From Candidatus Tariuqbacter arcticus (lineage in GTDB: Bacteria > Electryoneota > Tariuqbacteria > Tariuqbacterales > Tariuqbacteraceae): a DNA stretch of 8,285 bases. Below the pieces are notes generated by a model, which saw only the letters and a list, made by a program, of their open reading frames with translations, searched no databases and was not told the DNA's origin. Positions within the stretch are counted from its first letter, which is position 1. Every line of letters starts with the position of its first letter. The stretch spans positions 1 to 8,285 of the forward strand of contig JABMRZ010000466.1 in NCBI GenBank assembly GCA_013202315.1, given 5' to 3'. Shown here in pieces: positions 5,874 through 8,285 of the stretch. Made by a program: the position numbers and the translations under genes.

Positions 5874-8162
5874 ATGCCTGAGCGAACAGGCGAGCTCTTC
5901 CCAACCGAAGAACTCACCGAGCATGACATAGAATTGAACACCTATACCTTAGAAGTCAGTGAAGTGCCTTTCACCCCGGCGAAACTATCCGAAAATGCAG
6001 TAACTGTGCTTGAAAAACGGTACTTGATAAAAGACATCAGCGGTAATCCTGTCGAAACTCCCCATGAATTATTCCGAAGGGTCGCGAAGACAATCGCCGC
6101 GGTGGACGCCGATTATGGCTTTGACCCCGCCGAAATGGAAGAATTATTCTTCCGCTTGATGAATTCGCTCGACTTCCTCCCTAATTCGCCCACTTTAATG
6201 AACGCGGGAAGAGAACTGGGACAGCTTTCGGCTTGCTTTGTAATGCCTATAGAAGATTCAATGGAAGGGATTTTCGAGACGGTAAAGCGCACCGCTTTGA
6301 TCCATAAAAGCGGCGGAGGAACCGGATTCTCCTTCTCACGCCTCCGGCCCAAAAACAGTCCGGTCCGGTCTACTGCCGGCACCGCATCAGGGCCGGTCTC
6401 CTTTATGCATGTGTTTAATGCCGCCACAGAAACCGTCAAGCAGGGAGGCACCCGCCGCGGAGCCAATATGGCGATACTGCGCGTCAACCATCCTGATATA
6501 ATGGAATTCATCACCTGTAAAACTGCGGAAAACCATCTGAACAACTTCAATATCTCCATCGCAGTGACCGATAAATTTATGAAAGCGCTGGACGCCGGCG
6601 GTGAATATCAACTGATCAACCCTCATACTGAAAAGCCGACAGCCAGAGTATCCGCTCGAGAAGTCTTCGATAAAATCGTCGAATGCGCCTGGCGCAACGG
6701 CGAACCCGGAATCGTCTTCATCGACAGAATTAACCAAGATAACCCCACCCCCGAATTGGGTGAAATCGAATCAACCAATCCCTGCGGTGAACAACCCCTG
6801 CTCCCTTACGAATCCTGCAATCTTGGCTCTATTAACCTCGATCATATGGCCGATAACGGGGTGATCAACTGGAAAAAACTGCGGAAAACTATTCACCTGG
6901 CGGTGCATTTCCTGGATAATGTCATCGATGCGAATAAACTGCCCCTGCCCCAAATCGAGGAAATGACCCTGAAGACCCGTAAAATCGGCTTGGGTGTGAT
7001 GGGCTTCGCCGATATGCTTTACCAGCTGCGAATTCCCTATGATTCCGAAGAAGCCCTCGCAAAAGCCGAAGAAGTTATGTCCTTCATCAGGGAGGAAGCC
7101 AGACAGAAATCTCGCGAACTCGCTAAAACGAGAGGCGTCTTTCCGGCTTGGAAAGATGGATCGATGCCTCTGCGCAACGCCACTATTACCACCATCGCCC
7201 CCACCGGCACCATCGCTATGATTGCCGACGCTTCCAGCGGAATCGAGCCCAATTTCGCCCTCGCCTTCATTAAAACCGTGCTTGACGGCGAAAATCTCCA
7301 TTACCTGAATCGCCGCTTCGAAGAAGCCGCCAAAGCGGGAGGATTCTACAGCGATGAACTGGTGGAAGCGCTGTCGAACGGTGAGCCGTTGAGTAAATTC
7401 AAGCATATACCCGAAAGTATTCGCCGGGTATTTCGAACCTCACATGAAATCGAGGTTCAATGGCATATCCGCATGCAGGCGGCTTTCCAAAAATTCACCG
7501 ATAATGCCGTATCTAAAACTATCAATTTCCCCAAAAACGCCGCCGAAAAGGATGTCCGCGAAGCGTTCCTGACGGCACATCGCCTCAGATGCAAGGGACT
7601 AACCGTCTATCGGGATGGATGCAGAAAATCACAAGTATTGAACTCAGGGGGCAATTCCGAACCCGAAGATGTCGATATCCAAAAAGTCTCCCCCCATCCC
7701 CGCAAGCGCCCTCGAATCACTAAAGGGGTCACCGAAAGGGTGAACACCGGCGAAGGGATGTTGTATGTGACTATCAACGAAGACCTGGAAGGTCTCTGTG
7801 AGGTTTTCGCTTCCATCGGAAAACACGGCGGACATGTATCAGCCCTATCAGAAGCCATCGGCAGGCTGATTTCCCTCTGTCTCAGATGCGGAATCGATAT
7901 TAAATCGATTATCAAACAACTCAAGGGAATCGCCGGTCCCGATCAGGTGTGGGACAACGGCGACTTGATACTCTCAACTCCAGACGCCATCGGCAAAGTC
8001 CTTGAGAGGTATATCAACAGTAGTAGTACAAGTGAGAAGCCGCCTTTAAGCGACGAACCGGAGAATGGGACCAGGGAAATATGTCCGGATTGTGGAGGGT
8101 TCTTAGTCTATCAAGAAGGATGTGAAATCTGCCATAACTGCGGATATTCTAAATGCCGTTAG
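5874..8162 (+). CDS. nrdJ: Class II (adenosylcobalamin-dependent) ribonucleoside-diphosphate reductase
   Basis: A complete 762-residue reductase that makes deoxyribonucleotides using adenosylcobalamin to generate the thiyl radical, so it needs neither oxygen nor a separate radical-generating subunit. Landmarks are LPNSPTLMNAG (102-112), SACFVMP (119-125), HKSGGGTGFSFSRLRP (144-159), the active-site NPCGE (302-306) and PTGTIAMIADASSGIEPNFA (443-462). By comparison with Thermotoga maritima NrdJ (Cys134, Cys322, Cys333), Cys304 is the radical cysteine with Asn302 and Glu306, and Cys121 and Cys315 form the reducible pair. Residues about 611-715 form the TSCPD domain. The Cys-rich tail CPDCGG...EGCEICHNCGYSKC (737-761) should bind zinc and relay electrons from thioredoxin. 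The N-terminus has no ATP-cone motif, so overall activity control by ATP/dATP through a cone is not expected. The gene stands alone with its own probable promoter. The start ATG has only a weak GTGGTAAG-like site upstream. The protein is cytosolic. Confidence 0.96.
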   Translation: MPERTGELFPTEELTEHDIELNTYTLEVSEVPFTPAKLSENAVTVLEKRYLIKDISGNPVETPHELFRRVAKTIAAVDADYGFDPAEMEELFFRLMNSLDFLPNSPTLMNAGRELGQLSACFVMPIEDSMEGIFETVKRTALIHKSGGGTGFSFSRLRPKNSPVRSTAGTASGPVSFMHVFNAATETVKQGGTRRGANMAILRVNHPDIMEFITCKTAENHLNNFNISIAVTDKFMKALDAGGEYQLINPHTEKPTARVSAREVFDKIVECAWRNGEPGIVFIDRINQDNPTPELGEIESTNPCGEQPLLPYESCNLGSINLDHMADNGVINWKKLRKTIHLAVHFLDNVIDANKLPLPQIEEMTLKTRKIGLGVMGFADMLYQLRIPYDSEEALAKAEEVMSFIREEARQKSRELAKTRGVFPAWKDGSMPLRNATITTIAPTGTIAMIADASSGIEPNFALAFIKTVLDGENLHYLNRRFEEAAKAGGFYSDELVEALSNGEPLSKFKHIPESIRRVFRTSHEIEVQWHIRMQAAFQKFTDNAVSKTINFPKNAAEKDVREAFLTAHRLRCKGLTVYRDGCRKSQVLNSGGNSEPEDVDIQKVSPHPRKRPRITKGVTERVNTGEGMLYVTINEDLEGLCEVFASIGKHGGHVSALSEAIGRLISLCLRCGIDIKSIIKQLKGIAGPDQVWDNGDLILSTPDAIGKVLERYINSSSTSEKPPLSDEPENGTREICPDCGGFLVYQEGCEICHNCGYSKCR

Positions 8163-8241
8163 CCCTTCTCTAAACAGCAGAAACAATTTAAGGCGATATA
8201 TAGCGATTCTTAAAGGGTCTGTTTCCCAAATCAATACAGCG

Positions 8242-8269
8242 TGCTGTCGACTCACCGCAGTCGACAGCA
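8242..8269 (+). terminator. Strong hairpin downstream of nrdJ, probable terminator
   Basis: TGCTGTCGACT (8242-8252) pairs perfectly with AGTCGACAGCA (8259-8269) around the 6-nt loop CACCGC, with a possible extra G-T pair outside. It lies about 80 nt after the nrdJ stop. The following bases are A/T-rich (TATATAATAATAAAAA) but are not a T-run, so it may act as an imperfect intrinsic terminator or as a transcript-stabilising 3' hairpin. The bases from 8163 to 8241 hold no gene. Confidence 0.5.
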
Positions 8270-8285
8270 TATATAATAATAAAAA

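Noticed and set aside
6771..7406. Long antisense open frame (211 codons) inside nrdJ
   Set aside because: It lies opposite highly conserved nrdJ codons, has no start signal or domain, and is explained by codon bias in the sense gene.

Overview
The window looks like chromosomal DNA from an uncultivated FCB-superphylum bacterium (the broad group of Bacteroidetes, KSB1, Marinimicrobia, Cloacimonetes and Zixibacteria). The main evidence is a secreted protein ending in a type IX secretion (T9SS) sorting domain and an outer-membrane beta-barrel protein with a FadL/PorV-like N-terminus, both implying a Gram-negative envelope. The cobalamin-dependent class II ribonucleotide reductase and the small CxxC redox protein suit an anaerobic or oxygen-variable lifestyle. 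Several starts lack a strong Shine-Dalgarno sequence, which is common in this group. The exact phylum cannot be fixed from the sequence.

Layout, left to right. 1-567 is the 3' end of a Lys/Pro/Glu/Ala-rich protein that contains two nearly identical 132-bp (44-residue) tandem repeats. 653-1912 is mtaB, a tRNA methylthiotransferase. 1967-3241 is a secreted protein with a T9SS sorting domain. 3275-3655 is an AhpD-like CxxCxxxH protein. These four run rightward with short gaps (84, 54 and 33 nt) and may be co-transcribed at least in part. A convergent 202-bp gap follows, holding a GTAGGGG palindrome and a 7-bp tandem array.

On the minus strand, a 67-residue DUF1858-type redox-disulfide protein (5158-5361) lies 16 nt upstream of an outer-membrane barrel gene (3858-5141); they probably form a two-gene operon. 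The 512-bp divergent intergenic region (5362-5873) holds candidate promoters for both directions, a repeat-like segment with a hairpin, a degenerate C-rich heptad array and a long leader. 5874-8162 encodes a complete class II ribonucleotide reductase (nrdJ), and the window ends with an 11-bp-stem hairpin (8242-8269) that may be its terminator.

The genes are mainly housekeeping (tRNA modification, deoxynucleotide synthesis) mixed with envelope and redox functions. I see no obvious new defence, mobile or biosynthetic system. The least explained signals are non-coding: two intergenic loci that share a C-rich 7-bp array followed by an almost identical 14-15 bp motif, the GTAGGGG palindrome, and the CGGGAATGA repeat segment. 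The pairing of a cytosolic redox mini-protein with an outer-membrane barrel is also unexplained.
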